Of a DNA stretch of 64,000 nt, positions 20,231 through 29,373 are shown in pieces (positions within the stretch are counted from its first letter, which is position 1; each line of letters begins with the position of its first letter). A program made the translations under genes and the position numbers. The DNA is from Thalassospiraceae bacterium LMO-JJ14. GTDB taxonomy: Bacteria; Pseudomonadota; Alphaproteobacteria; Rhodospirillales; Casp-alpha2. The notes below the pieces were generated by a model that saw only the letters and a program-made list of their open reading frames with translations, was not told where the DNA came from and made no database searches. The stretch covers positions 930,001 through 994,000 of the forward strand of contig CP134604.1 of the NCBI GenBank assembly GCA_021555105.2, read 5' to 3'.

Positions 20231-21244
20231 ATGAGCAAACGCGTTCTAGAGGTCGAAAATCTGACCGTCGACATTCCCGTCGGCGCCGGCATGCTGCATG
20301 CGGTGCAAGGCATATCGTTCCATGTCGACAGCGGCGAGACGCTGTGCATCGTCGGCGAAAGCGGCTGTGGCAAATCGCTGACCTCGCTTGCCGTTATGGA
20401 TCTGTTGCCGAAGAAGGCCATCCGCACGGCGGACAAGCTGATGCTCGACGGTGAGGATATTCTGGGCGTCGGCGAACGGCGGATGTCGGATATCCGCGGC
20501 AACACCATGGGCATGATCTTTCAGGAACCGATGACCAGCCTGAACCCGGCCTATACCATCGGCGATCAGCTGGAAGAAGCGTTGAAGCGCCACCGCAAGG
20601 TGGGTACGCGCGAAGCCCGCGAACGCGCCATCTACCTGTTGGAAAAAGTCGGCATCACGGCGGCGGCATCGCGCCTGACACAGTACCCGCACCAGCTTTC
20701 CGGCGGTTTGCGACAGCGCGTGATGATCGCCATGACGCTGATGTGCGGCCCCGACCTGATCATTGCCGACGAGCCGACGACCGCGCTCGATGTGACGATT
20801 CAGGCGCAGATCCTGCTGTTGCTGGCCGATCTGCAACGTGAATTCGACATGGGGCTGATCCTGATCACCCACGACCTGGGTGTCGTCGCGCGCATCGCGG
20901 ACCGGGTCTGCGTCATGTATGCCGGGCAGATCGTCGAACAGGGCACCGCCGAGCAGGTCTTCAACAGTCCGACACATCCGTATACGCAGGGATTGCTCGA
21001 TTGCATTCCGATCCCCGGCAAGACCGACCGCGGCAAGCCGCTGGGCTCGATCCCGGGCATCGTGCCGTCACTGGTCGGCGCCTTCAATTCCTGCCATTTC
21101 GCGGAACGCTGCATGTACGCCACGGATGACTGCACGAAAGCCGATATCGATATGCAGGCGGCGCTGGAGCAGGGACACGAATACCGCTGTCTGCTCGACC
21201 CGGCGACGTGCAAGAAGAACGCTTTTCGCGAGGGCGCAGCATGA
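20231..21244 (+). CDS. ABC transporter ATP-binding protein, DppD-like
   Basis: A 337-residue ATPase with Walker A G-E-S-G-C-G-K-S, Q-loop F-Q-E-P, signature L-S-G-G-L-R-Q-R and Walker B I-I-A-D-E-P-T-T-A-L-D. The C-terminal oligopeptide-type extension holds cysteines (S-C-H-F-A-E-R-C, D-D-C, R-C), which in some DppD/OppD proteins bind an iron-sulfur cluster. A GGAGGCAGGGAG ribosome site precedes the ATG. The stop overlaps the next ATG as ATGA. Confidence 0.94.
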   Translation: MSKRVLEVENLTVDIPVGAGMLHAVQGISFHVDSGETLCIVGESGCGKSLTSLAVMDLLPKKAIRTADKLMLDGEDILGVGERRMSDIRGNTMGMIFQEPMTSLNPAYTIGDQLEEALKRHRKVGTREARERAIYLLEKVGITAAASRLTQYPHQLSGGLRQRVMIAMTLMCGPDLIIADEPTTALDVTIQAQILLLLADLQREFDMGLILITHDLGVVARIADRVCVMYAGQIVEQGTAEQVFNSPTHPYTQGLLDCIPIPGKTDRGKPLGSIPGIVPSLVGAFNSCHFAERCMYATDDCTKADIDMQAALEQGHEYRCLLDPATCKKNAFREGAA

Positions 21245-22224
21245 CCGATACCGTGATCAGCGCCAAAGACGTCACCCGGACCTTCATGATTTCGGCGGGT
21301 ATGTTCCGCGGCAAGAAACCGCTGCATGCGGTCAACGGCATCTCGCTCGACGTCAAGCGTGGTGAAGTGCTGGCGCTGGTGGGCGAGAGCGGCTGCGGCA
21401 AGACGACGCTGGCGAAAATGCTTTTGGGCCTGTTGTCGACGACGCAGGGCACGATTGAATTCGGCGGCACACCGGTCGCCGATATCGACCGCCTGAAACT
21501 GGCGTCGCTGGTGCAGCCGATCTTTCAGGATCCGTATTCGTCGCTGAACCCCCGCAAATCCATCGGCTCGATCATCACGCTGCCGTTGAAGGTGCAGAAG
21601 GACCCGGATCCGTCGACCTGGCGCCGGCGCGCCGAGGAAATCATGGAACTGGTCGGTCTGGCGCCGCGGCTTTACGAAAACTTCCCGAACCAGCTTTCCG
21701 GCGGGCAGCGCCAGCGCGTCGCCATTGCCCGCGCGCTCATCAACCGGCCGGAAGTGGTAATCTGCGATGAGCCGACATCGGCGCTCGATGTTTCGGTACA
21801 GTCGCAAATCCTCAACCTGTTGCAGGACCTGCGCAAGGAACTGAACCTGACGTACATCGTCATCAGCCACAATCTGGCGGTGGTCGAGCACATCGCGACC
21901 CGTGTCGCGGTCATGTATCTGGGCCGCATCGTCGAACAGAAGGACACGGCCAGTTTGTTCGACGCGCCCGAGCATCCCTACACCAAGGCGCTGCTGGAAT
22001 CCGTGCTGACGCCGGACCCGTCGATGGGCGTGCCGGACACGCATCTGGGCGCGGCCTATCCGAATCCGGTCGATCCGCCGTCGGGCTGCACGTTCCATCC
22101 GCGCTGTGCCCAGGTCATGGATCACTGCTCGCAAATCAAACCCGGGACCATCGCGCATGACGGCGGTATCGTCGAATGCCACCTGTATGACGAAAACGAA
22201 GGACGGGGCAGGGCCGCCTCGTGA
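21241..22224 (+). CDS. ABC transporter ATP-binding protein, DppF-like
   Basis: The second ATPase of the importer, 327 residues. Walker A G-E-S-G-C-G-K-T-T, signature L-S-G-G-Q-R-Q-R and Walker B V-I-C-D-E-P-T-S-A-L-D are intact. The C-terminal segment G-C-x-F-H-P-R-C belongs to the oligopeptide importer type. The ATG at 21241 overlaps the stop of the partner; an in-frame extension upstream is only read-through of the other gene. Confidence 0.94.
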   Translation: MTDTVISAKDVTRTFMISAGMFRGKKPLHAVNGISLDVKRGEVLALVGESGCGKTTLAKMLLGLLSTTQGTIEFGGTPVADIDRLKLASLVQPIFQDPYSSLNPRKSIGSIITLPLKVQKDPDPSTWRRRAEEIMELVGLAPRLYENFPNQLSGGQRQRVAIARALINRPEVVICDEPTSALDVSVQSQILNLLQDLRKELNLTYIVISHNLAVVEHIATRVAVMYLGRIVEQKDTASLFDAPEHPYTKALLESVLTPDPSMGVPDTHLGAAYPNPVDPPSGCTFHPRCAQVMDHCSQIKPGTIAHDGGIVECHLYDENEGRGRAAS

Positions 22225-22234
22225 GGGCCGTAAT

Positions 22235-23635
22235 ATGAATGACAAGGCATCAGCGCTGGACGGCATTGATGATTATTTCGACAGCGGCCGCTTCAAGACC
22301 GATCTGGCACGGCGTGTCGCCTATCACACGGAAAGCCCGGAGCCGGACAAGCGCCCCGAACTGTACCGCTATCTGCGGGACGAAATGACGCCTTATCTCG
22401 AGGACTTCGGTTTCACCTGCGAGATTTACGAGAATCCGATCGAGGGCCTGATGCCGTTCCTGGTTGCGCGCCGGCACGAAGGCGACGATCTGCCGACGGT
22501 CATGACGTACGGCCACGGCGACGTCGTGCGCGGTTACGACGATCAGTGGCGCGAAGGGCTGACGCCCTGGGAAATCACCGAAGAGGGGGATCGCTGGTAC
22601 GGCCGCGGCACCGCCGACAACAAGGGCCAGCACACCATCAATCTGGCGGCCATGAAACAGGTGCTCGAAACGCGCGGCAAGCTCGGCTTCAATGTCATCG
22701 CTCTGATCGAGACCGGCGAAGAAGCAGGCTCGCCCGGTCTCAAAGCGTTCTGCGAACAGAACAAGGACCTGTTCAAGGCGGACGTTTTTATCGCCTCGGA
22801 CGGACCGCGCCTGCAGCCGGACATGCCGACGGTGTTCATGGGATCGCGCGGTGTCTTCAATTTCACCATGACTCTGGAATGCCGCGATGGCGGACACCAT
22901 TCCGGCAACTGGGGTGGCCTGTTGTCGAACCCGGGCGTGGTCATGGCGCATGCGCTGGCGACCATCACGGACGCCAGGGGCAAGCTGCTGATCGAGGATT
23001 GGCGTCCCGAGCCGATGTCCAATTCGGTGCGCAAGGCGATTTCAAAACTCGAGGTCGGCGGCGGCGAAGGATCGCCCGAGATCGATCCCGAATGGGGCGA
23101 GCCGGGACTGACGCCGGAAGAAAAGGTGTTCGGCTGGAACACCTTCGAAATCCGCGCCTTCGAGTGCGGCAACCCGCGCAACCCGGTGAATGCGATCCCG
23201 CCGCGCGCCATCGCGCATGGCCATATCCGTTATGTGGTCGGCACCGATCCGCACAATTTCCTGCCGGCGCTCAGAAAGCATCTGGACGCGCATGGTTTTC
23301 AGGCGATCGACCTGAAGGCGGAGCGCGATTACATGTACGCGACCCGGCTCGATCCCGACCATCCGTGGGCCAAGTGGGCGATCTCGTCGATCGGCGAAAC
23401 GTCCGGCCAAGAAGTCGCCGTGCTGCCGAACCTGGGCGGCACGCTGCCGAATGACTGCTTCGCCGAAGTGCTGGGCCTGCCGACGATCTGGGTGCCGCAT
23501 TCCTATGCCGGTTGCTCTCAGCATGCGCCGAACGAGCATGTGCTTGCGCCGGTCTGTCACAGTGCGCTCCGGATCATGACCGGCTTGTGGTGGGATCTCG
23601 GTGACGGCAAGACCCCGACGGGGAAAGCCGCCTAA
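22235..23635 (+). CDS. M20-family metallopeptidase
   Basis: A 466-residue di-zinc peptidase or deacylase. The metal-binding blocks are seen: G-H-G-D (His94, catalytic Asp96), G-T-A-D-N-K-G-Q (Asp128) and E-T-G-E-E-A-G-S (general base and ligand Glu162-163). The central dimerisation domain follows. It probably acts in the cytoplasm on the compound brought in by the ABC importer, cleaving a dipeptide, carbamoyl or N-acyl amino acid. The ATG at 22235 is 10 bases after the ATPase stop. Confidence 0.9.
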   Translation: MNDKASALDGIDDYFDSGRFKTDLARRVAYHTESPEPDKRPELYRYLRDEMTPYLEDFGFTCEIYENPIEGLMPFLVARRHEGDDLPTVMTYGHGDVVRGYDDQWREGLTPWEITEEGDRWYGRGTADNKGQHTINLAAMKQVLETRGKLGFNVIALIETGEEAGSPGLKAFCEQNKDLFKADVFIASDGPRLQPDMPTVFMGSRGVFNFTMTLECRDGGHHSGNWGGLLSNPGVVMAHALATITDARGKLLIEDWRPEPMSNSVRKAISKLEVGGGEGSPEIDPEWGEPGLTPEEKVFGWNTFEIRAFECGNPRNPVNAIPPRAIAHGHIRYVVGTDPHNFLPALRKHLDAHGFQAIDLKAERDYMYATRLDPDHPWAKWAISSIGETSGQEVAVLPNLGGTLPNDCFAEVLGLPTIWVPHSYAGCSQHAPNEHVLAPVCHSALRIMTGLWWDLGDGKTPTGKAA

Positions 23636-23658
23636 CATACAACAGGGGGAACGGGGAC

Positions 23659-25092
23659 ATGAGCGAGCTTTGCGATCAAAGCGCGGTTGAACTGCGCAGA
23701 CAGATCGGCGTTAAGGAAATCTCGCCCGTTGAGCTGACGGAAAGCTGCATCCGCCGTGTCGAGGCCGTGAACGGCACGTTGAATGCCATGGTCTCGACCT
23801 GCTTCGAGCGCGCGCTGGACGAAGCCAAGGCCGCCGAGCAGGCGGTCGTGGACGGTGAATTTCTGGGCGCGCTGCACGGCCTGCCGGTCGCCATCAAGGA
23901 CCTGGAATCGACCGAGGGACTGCGCACCACCTTCGGCTCGAAGATTTACGAAGACAATGTGCCTGCCGCCGATCAGCTCTCCGTCGCCAATGTCCGCGAC
24001 GAGGGCGGGATCATCATCGGCAAAACCAACACGCCGGAATTCGGCGCCGGGGCCAATACCCGCAACCTGGTGTTCGGCGCCACGGGCAATCCGTTCGATC
24101 CGGTGAAGACCTGCGCCGGGTCGTCGGGCGGCTCGGCCGTGGCGCTGGCGGCCGGCATGGTGCCGCTGGCCAGTGGTTCGGATTACGGCGGCTCTCTCAG
24201 GACGCCGGCGGCGTTCTGCGGTGTCGTCGGGTTCCGCCCGAGCCCGGGCGTGGTCCCGGCAGAAGCCAAACCGGCGGGCTTGCTGCCGTTCTCGGTGCTG
24301 GGGCCGATGGGCCGCAGTGTCGCCGATACGGCACTTTTGTTGTCGGCACAGGCCTCCGCCGATGCGCGCGACCCCTATTCCGGCGATTTGGACCCGGCGC
24401 TGTTCGAGCCGATGCGTGAAGCCGATCTCGGTTCCATGCATGTCGCGATTTCGGCCGATCTCGGCTGCGCGCCGATCAGCAAGGCGAACCGGTCGTTGTT
24501 CAAGACGCGGACCGATACTTTCCGCCATGTCTTTGCCGAGGCTCAGGACCGCGATCCGGATTTTACCGACGTGCACGAATGCTTCGAAGTTCTGCGCGGC
24601 GTCGTTTTCGTCGGTGCGCATGGCGAGCGGGTGAAAAACCATCGCGATATCATCAGCCCCAATGTCGTCGACAACGTCGACCGCGGCCTTGAATATTCGC
24701 TTGAGGATGTCGCCAAGGCGCATCTGGTGCAGACGAAAATCGCCCGCAACTGGATATCACTGCTGAACGAGGTTGATTGCGTGATCTGTCCGGCGGCATC
24801 GGTGTCGCCGTTCCCGCACGCGGAATGGTATGTCTCGGAAATCGACGGTGAGCAGATGCCGACATACATGCGCTGGCTGGCGATGTCGTATGCGCCGACC
24901 ATGGCCATGGCGTGCGGTTGCGTGCTGCCGTGCGGCCTGGACGATCAGGGCATGCCGTTCGGCATTCAGGTGCTTGGCGCACCGGGCCGCGACCGTCAGG
25001 TGCTGGAGATCGCCGCGGCGCTGGAACGCCAGCTTGCCGCCCATGCCGATACCGCCCGCCCGCTGCCGGACCTCGGCAAGCTCAGCGGCTGA
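23659..25092 (+). CDS. Amidase (amidase-signature family)
   Basis: A 477-residue amidase with the Ser-cisSer-Lys triad: Lys80 in A-I-K-D, the cis-Ser in A-G-S-S-G-G-S (residues 155-156) and the nucleophile Ser179 in Y-G-G-S-L-R. It hydrolyses an amide bond, releasing ammonia or an amine; the substrate is not predictable. The ATG follows AGGGGGAACGGGGAC. It lies between the M20 and second M81 genes in the importer operon, so it probably acts in the same pathway. Confidence 0.92.
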   Translation: MSELCDQSAVELRRQIGVKEISPVELTESCIRRVEAVNGTLNAMVSTCFERALDEAKAAEQAVVDGEFLGALHGLPVAIKDLESTEGLRTTFGSKIYEDNVPAADQLSVANVRDEGGIIIGKTNTPEFGAGANTRNLVFGATGNPFDPVKTCAGSSGGSAVALAAGMVPLASGSDYGGSLRTPAAFCGVVGFRPSPGVVPAEAKPAGLLPFSVLGPMGRSVADTALLLSAQASADARDPYSGDLDPALFEPMREADLGSMHVAISADLGCAPISKANRSLFKTRTDTFRHVFAEAQDRDPDFTDVHECFEVLRGVVFVGAHGERVKNHRDIISPNVVDNVDRGLEYSLEDVAKAHLVQTKIARNWISLLNEVDCVICPAASVSPFPHAEWYVSEIDGEQMPTYMRWLAMSYAPTMAMACGCVLPCGLDDQGMPFGIQVLGAPGRDRQVLEIAAALERQLAAHADTARPLPDLGKLSG

Positions 25093-25115
25093 GCAAACGA
25101 AAAGGACGACCTTCG

Positions 25116-26597
25116 ATGAAACTGTTTACCGCCTGTCTCGGCACCGAAACCCATACCGAAGCACCGCTGCCGACCGACCTTGCGGCGTTTGAAAGCTCGC
25201 ATCTCGTGCGTGGCGGCCAGCATGGCGAGGTGCCGCACATGTTCGGCGCACCGCTGGTGATCTGGCGCGAACATGCCAGGGCGCGCGGCTGGGATGTGGC
25301 CGAAAGCCTGTCCGCCTTCGCGACCCCGTCCGGCATCACGGTGCGCAAGGTTTATGAAGAACTTCGCGATGAAATCCTGAACGATCTGAAGGCGGCGATG
25401 CCGGTCGACGGCATCATGCTCAGCCTGCACGGCGCGATGGTCGCGGAAGGCTATGACGACTGCGAGGACGATCTGGTGCACCGCATCCGCGAAATCGTCG
25501 GCCGCGATATCCCGCTCGGTGTCGAGCTTGATCTGCATTGCCACATCACGCGCCGCTTCACCGAGGAAGTCGACGCCATCGTCATCTACAAGGAATATCC
25601 GCACACCGATTCCCGCGAACGCGCCGAAGATTTGTGGCGCATCATGGAAGCGACCTTCGACGGCAAACTGAAACCCGCCATCAGCAGTTTCGACTGCCGT
25701 ATGATCGGCTGTTATCACACGACACGCGAACCGATGCGCAGCTTCGTCGACCGGATGAGTGCGCTTGAGGGCAAGGACGGCGTGCTGTCGATATCCCTCG
25801 GACACGGTTTCCCGTGGGGCGATGTGCCGGCCGAAGGGACGCGGGTCATCGTCGTTACCGACAACGACAAGGCCAAGGGCGACGAGGTGGCGGAGATGCT
25901 GGGCCGCGAGCTTTGGCAGATGCGCGACGAAATCACACCGCGCTACGTCGACGTGGAAACCGCGATCACCGACGCGTTGGCGGAAAAAGACGGCCCTGTG
26001 GTGATCGCCGACATGGCCGACAATCCGGGCGGCGGCGGCCCCGGCGACAGCACGTTCATCGTCCGGCGCATGCTGGAACGCGGTATCGGCATGGCGGCGG
26101 TCGGCGGCCTTTGGGATCCGGTGGCGACGGGAATCTGCATCGGCGCCGGGATCGGCGCCCGGTTCCAGTTGCGCCTCGGCGGTAAAACGGGCGCCGTTTC
26201 GGGCGAGCCGCTGGATCTCAACGTCGAAGTCAAAAACATCATCCGCGATGCCTATGTCAAAAGCCTCGGCGGTTCGCAGCGCTATCTCGGCGATGCAGTG
26301 TGGGTTCATGCCGAGGGGATCGACTTCGTGATTCATTCGGCCCGTACCCAGAACACACATCCGCATTATTTCGAGGCGCTGGGGATCGATCCGGCGAAAC
26401 AGCGGATTCTGATCGTCAAATCCATGCAGCATTTCCATGCCGAGTATTCGAAGATCGCGGCGAAGATTATCTATTGCGCCGCCCCCGGCACCCTGGAATG
26501 GGATATGACCAAGGTCGCGCACAAAAAGATCGCCCGCCCCGTATGGCCGATCGACGCCGACCCCTGGACCATCAACGAAGAACGTCCGTGGTCTTAG
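25116..26597 (+). CDS. M81-family (MlrC-type) metallopeptidase, copy B
   Basis: A 493-residue M81 protein that shares its motif order with copy A: L-S-L-H-G-A-M, D-L-H-C-H-I-T, Y-P-H-T-D, D-N-P-G-G-G-G-P-G-D-S-T and V-K-S-M-Q-H-F. It differs in the metal motif, D-L-H-C-H against D-L-H-A-N in copy A, so the two may have different substrates. AAAGGACGACCTTCG precedes the ATG; the open frame upstream overlaps the amidase and is not used. Last gene of the plus arm, converging on the EnvZ-like kinase. Confidence 0.88.
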   Translation: MKLFTACLGTETHTEAPLPTDLAAFESSHLVRGGQHGEVPHMFGAPLVIWREHARARGWDVAESLSAFATPSGITVRKVYEELRDEILNDLKAAMPVDGIMLSLHGAMVAEGYDDCEDDLVHRIREIVGRDIPLGVELDLHCHITRRFTEEVDAIVIYKEYPHTDSRERAEDLWRIMEATFDGKLKPAISSFDCRMIGCYHTTREPMRSFVDRMSALEGKDGVLSISLGHGFPWGDVPAEGTRVIVVTDNDKAKGDEVAEMLGRELWQMRDEITPRYVDVETAITDALAEKDGPVVIADMADNPGGGGPGDSTFIVRRMLERGIGMAAVGGLWDPVATGICIGAGIGARFQLRLGGKTGAVSGEPLDLNVEVKNIIRDAYVKSLGGSQRYLGDAVWVHAEGIDFVIHSARTQNTHPHYFEALGIDPAKQRILIVKSMQHFHAEYSKIAAKIIYCAAPGTLEWDMTKVAHKKIARPVWPIDADPWTINEERPWS

Positions 26598-26606
26598 AAC
26601 GCGGCT

Positions 26607-27944
26607 CTAGAGCGGCAGCCTGATCCAGACGCGAAGCCCGCCCATCGGGGATTCCTTCAGTTGGATTTCACCACCGTGGCCCTGGATCGCATCGCGCGCG
26701 ATGGACAGGCCGAGACCGACACCGCCGGTGCCGGGATTGCGTGACTGTTCGAGCCGGTAAAACGGGCGGAAGACCTCGGTGCGCTGTTCTTCGGGAATGC
26801 CGGGACCATCGTCATCGATGACGATTTCAACCGCCTCGTCGCGGATACCGGCGCGGATCGAAATATGTTCGGCATAGCGCATGGCGTTTTCAATGAGGTT
26901 GGTGATGCAGCGGCGGAAGCCGTTCGGGCGAATGGTGACATCGATACGGCCTTCGGTGTGCAGATCGATCCGCGCTTCACGCCGGCGTGCCTGATCGGCG
27001 ACGTCCTGCAGGAGCTGCGACAGATCGGTCAGTTCCGGGGTTTCGCCGCCTTCACCCCGGGCAAAGGCCAGATAGCCTTCCAGCATCCGTTCCATTTCCA
27101 CAATGTCGTCCTTGAGTGCCGCGCTATCGTCGCTTTGGCCGAGCATTTCGAGCTGAAGTTTCATCCGGGTCAGTGGCGTGCGCAGGTCGTGCGAGACGCC
27201 CGAAAGCATGTCGGTACGTTGTGCGATCTGGCGGCGGATGCGATCGCGCATGGCCAGAAAGGCGCTGGCGGCCTGACGGACTTCGGTCGCCCCTTCCAGT
27301 TTGAAGGCTTCAGACGCGCGGCCCTTGCCGAAATCGTCGGCGGCGGTCGCCAGACGGCGGATCGGCTTGACCTGATTGCGCATGAAGACCATGGCGACGG
27401 CGAACAGGATCAGGGATGTGCCGACCATCCAGATGACAAAAACGTATGTCGTTGAACTGAACAGACGCTTGCGGGTGGTGACGAGCCTGAGCACACCGTC
27501 GGCGAGTTGCACCTCGATGGCGACATCGCGCTCCATGCTGGACGTATCGAGCACGAACGGCTTGTTGACGAAGGACTTCATGGATTCGCTCATCATCTCT
27601 TCCAGCAAACCGTCCGGTTTCGGTGGCCTGTTTGGCAGGATGCGGCCTTCGTCGAATGTCACCCTGAACTCCATGGTTTTGGAGGCAAGATTGAAAATCC
27701 AGGTGCGGTTTTCCGGCTCGGGAAAGCGGCGCATCAGGGAGATCACGGACGCGATGTCACCGGTCACGGATTTGGCCAGCCTGAGTGTGACCTTGTCCCA
27801 GTGGCTTTCGAAGAAAATGATGGCCGAGACAATCTGCAGCAGCACCAGCGGCGTGACGATAATCAGCAACGACCGCCCGAGAAGCGACTTCGGCAGGAAG
27901 CGTTTGACCGATTGGCTCAGCGGCTGGCTCAAAGTCTCACTCAT
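26607..27944 (-). CDS. envZ: EnvZ-like sensor histidine kinase
   Basis: A 445-residue inner-membrane kinase: transmembrane helix at about 22-45, a periplasmic region to about 165, a second helix at 165-187, a HAMP segment with N-Q-V-K-P-I-R-R-L, the H-box V-S-H-D-L-R-T-P-L (His252), N-box N-L-I-E-N-A-M-R-Y and G-boxes D-D-D-G-P-G-I-P and G-G-V-G-L-G-L-S-I. It phosphorylates the OmpR-like protein encoded just upstream. An alternative start at 27977 overlaps that gene; 27944, 7 bases after its stop, is preferred, though neither has a strong ribosome site. Confidence 0.88.
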   Translation of the reverse strand: MSETLSQPLSQSVKRFLPKSLLGRSLLIIVTPLVLLQIVSAIIFFESHWDKVTLRLAKSVTGDIASVISLMRRFPEPENRTWIFNLASKTMEFRVTFDEGRILPNRPPKPDGLLEEMMSESMKSFVNKPFVLDTSSMERDVAIEVQLADGVLRLVTTRKRLFSSTTYVFVIWMVGTSLILFAVAMVFMRNQVKPIRRLATAADDFGKGRASEAFKLEGATEVRQAASAFLAMRDRIRRQIAQRTDMLSGVSHDLRTPLTRMKLQLEMLGQSDDSAALKDDIVEMERMLEGYLAFARGEGGETPELTDLSQLLQDVADQARRREARIDLHTEGRIDVTIRPNGFRRCITNLIENAMRYAEHISIRAGIRDEAVEIVIDDDGPGIPEEQRTEVFRPFYRLEQSRNPGTGGVGLGLSIARDAIQGHGGEIQLKESPMGGLRVWIRLPL

Positions 27945-27951
27945 CCGTTGT

Positions 27952-28653
27952 CTATTTGTTGTCCGGCCAGAGTACATATCCCTTGCCGCGCACGGTCTTC
28001 AGATACCGGGGCGCGCGCGGGTCTCTTTCGATCTTACGCCGAAGCCGCGTCACCTGCACGTCGATGGCGCGGCCCTCGCCGCCGGCGTCGGTTGCCGCGA
28101 TCAGTGTGTCGCGTGACATCACCTGACCGGACGTTGCACCCAGTGCACGCAGTAACGCAACCTCGACATCCGTCAGGTGGATGCGGCGGCCGCGGCGGCG
28201 CATTTCGCCGCGATCGAGCGAGAACACGGCATCGCCGAACAGCAGTTCCTGCGGCATGTCGGGTTCCGGGCGGGCGCGCTTCAAGATCGAATGAATACGC
28301 AGCACCAGTTCGCGCGGCTCGAATGGTTTGGTCAGATAATCGTCGCCGCCTTTTTCGAGGCCGCGGATGCGGTCTTCGGATTCGCTCATCGCCGTCAGCA
28401 TGAGAATCGGGATGTCGTCAATCACCCGCAGCTTTTCCGCGAACTCGAGACCGCTTTCACCGGGCATCATGAGATCGAGCACAATCAGGTCGAAGGCGAG
28501 GCTGGTCATCCTGCGGCGCGCTTCTTCGGCGTCGGCTGCGGCGGTGACCATGAAGCCGTTATCGCTTAGATATTTCGCTAAAAGAGAGCGCAGCCGGTCG
28601 TCGTCATCGACCACCAGCACATGCGGCTTCTCGTCGGGGTTGTCATCCGTCAT
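27952..28653 (-). CDS. ompR: OmpR-like response regulator
   Basis: A 233-residue regulator with a receiver domain (acidic pocket V-V-D-D-D-D near 15-19, phospho-acceptor Asp60 in L-I-V-L-D-L-M-M-P, conserved Lys in L-T-K-P-F) and an OmpR/PhoB winged helix in the second half (D-V-Q-V-T-R-L-R-R-K-I, ending R-G-K-G-Y-V). It pairs with the kinase gene that follows. Targets are not visible in the window. Confidence 0.92.
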   Translation of the reverse strand: MTDDNPDEKPHVLVVDDDDRLRSLLAKYLSDNGFMVTAAADAEEARRRMTSLAFDLIVLDLMMPGESGLEFAEKLRVIDDIPILMLTAMSESEDRIRGLEKGGDDYLTKPFEPRELVLRIHSILKRARPEPDMPQELLFGDAVFSLDRGEMRRRGRRIHLTDVEVALLRALGATSGQVMSRDTLIAATDAGGEGRAIDVQVTRLRRKIERDPRAPRYLKTVRGKGYVLWPDNK

Positions 28654-28733
28654 GTGCGCATTCTAGCGTGCCGATCGGCAGGGGTCATGCGGAACTGTCG
28701 GCATCGCTAACGGTGCAAAAGCGGCGGAAAAGA

Positions 28734-29243
28734 TCAGGATGCCTCGTTGTCGCGGGGTGTGACGCGGTTCCTGTCTTCTTCGTTGATCAGGCCGCGCAGC
28801 ACGGTTCTGAAGCCGGCAACGGCATCGGCACCGGCGTTGCGGAACGCATCGGCGACATGGCGGCTTTGGCGTTGCGTCAGTTCGCCTTCGAGCGCCTGAC
28901 CTTTTTCCGCCAGATACAGGCGGCGGCGGCGGCGGTCGCCGGGGTCGGTTTCCTGGATAATGAAATTCTCTTCGACGAGCTGGCTCAGCACCCGCGACAG
29001 GCTTTGCTTGGTGATTTTCAGAATAGACAGCAATTCCCCAACCGAGATGCCGGGATTGGCGCCGACGAAATAAATGATGCGGTGATGCGCGCGCCCGAAC
29101 CCGTAGGTTTCGAGTACCGCGTCCGCTTCGCCGGTGAAGTCGCGATAGGCGAAGAAAAGAAGTTCGATCGCCTCGCGCAAATCCTCGTCCCTGAGGAACA
29201 GGGGGTTTGCGCGCGGGCGGCCTCGTGATTGCTGATCAGACAT
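28734..29243 (-). CDS. MarR-family transcriptional regulator
   Basis: A 169-residue winged-helix regulator. The recognition region S-V-G-E-L-L-S-I-L-K-I-T-K-Q-S-L-S-R-V-L is followed by the wing D-P-G-D-R-R-R-R-R-L, as in MarR. It is divergent from ilvE with 130 bases between the starts, and an inverted repeat lies next to its start. The ATG at 29243 is preferred to a TTG at 29273 that would lie inside the repeat. The ligand is unknown; control of ilvE and itself is likely. Confidence 0.88.
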   Translation of the reverse strand: MSDQQSRGRPRANPLFLRDEDLREAIELLFFAYRDFTGEADAVLETYGFGRAHHRIIYFVGANPGISVGELLSILKITKQSLSRVLSQLVEENFIIQETDPGDRRRRRLYLAEKGQALEGELTQRQSRHVADAFRNAGADAVAGFRTVLRGLINEEDRNRVTPRDNEAS

Positions 29244-29273
29244 AACCGGACTTTCACTAGGTGCAGCCGACAA

Positions 29274-29302
29274 GTCAATAATAATTGGTCAGTGTTATTG
29301 AC
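29274..29302. promoter_or_regulatory. Inverted repeat and -35-like box between marR and ilvE
   Basis: GTCAATAA (29274-29281) and TTATTGAC (29295-29302) are perfect 8-bp arms around 13 bases. The right arm overlaps TTGACA (29298-29303), a consensus -35 box facing ilvE; GATACT at 29319 is a possible but short-spaced -10. This fits a MarR operator that blocks the ilvE promoter. Confidence 0.5.
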
Positions 29303-29373
29303 ATATATGCGGGAAACTGATACTTGACGCAATATCCAAGTTATCATGACTCAAGATACGAAAGAAAATTACA

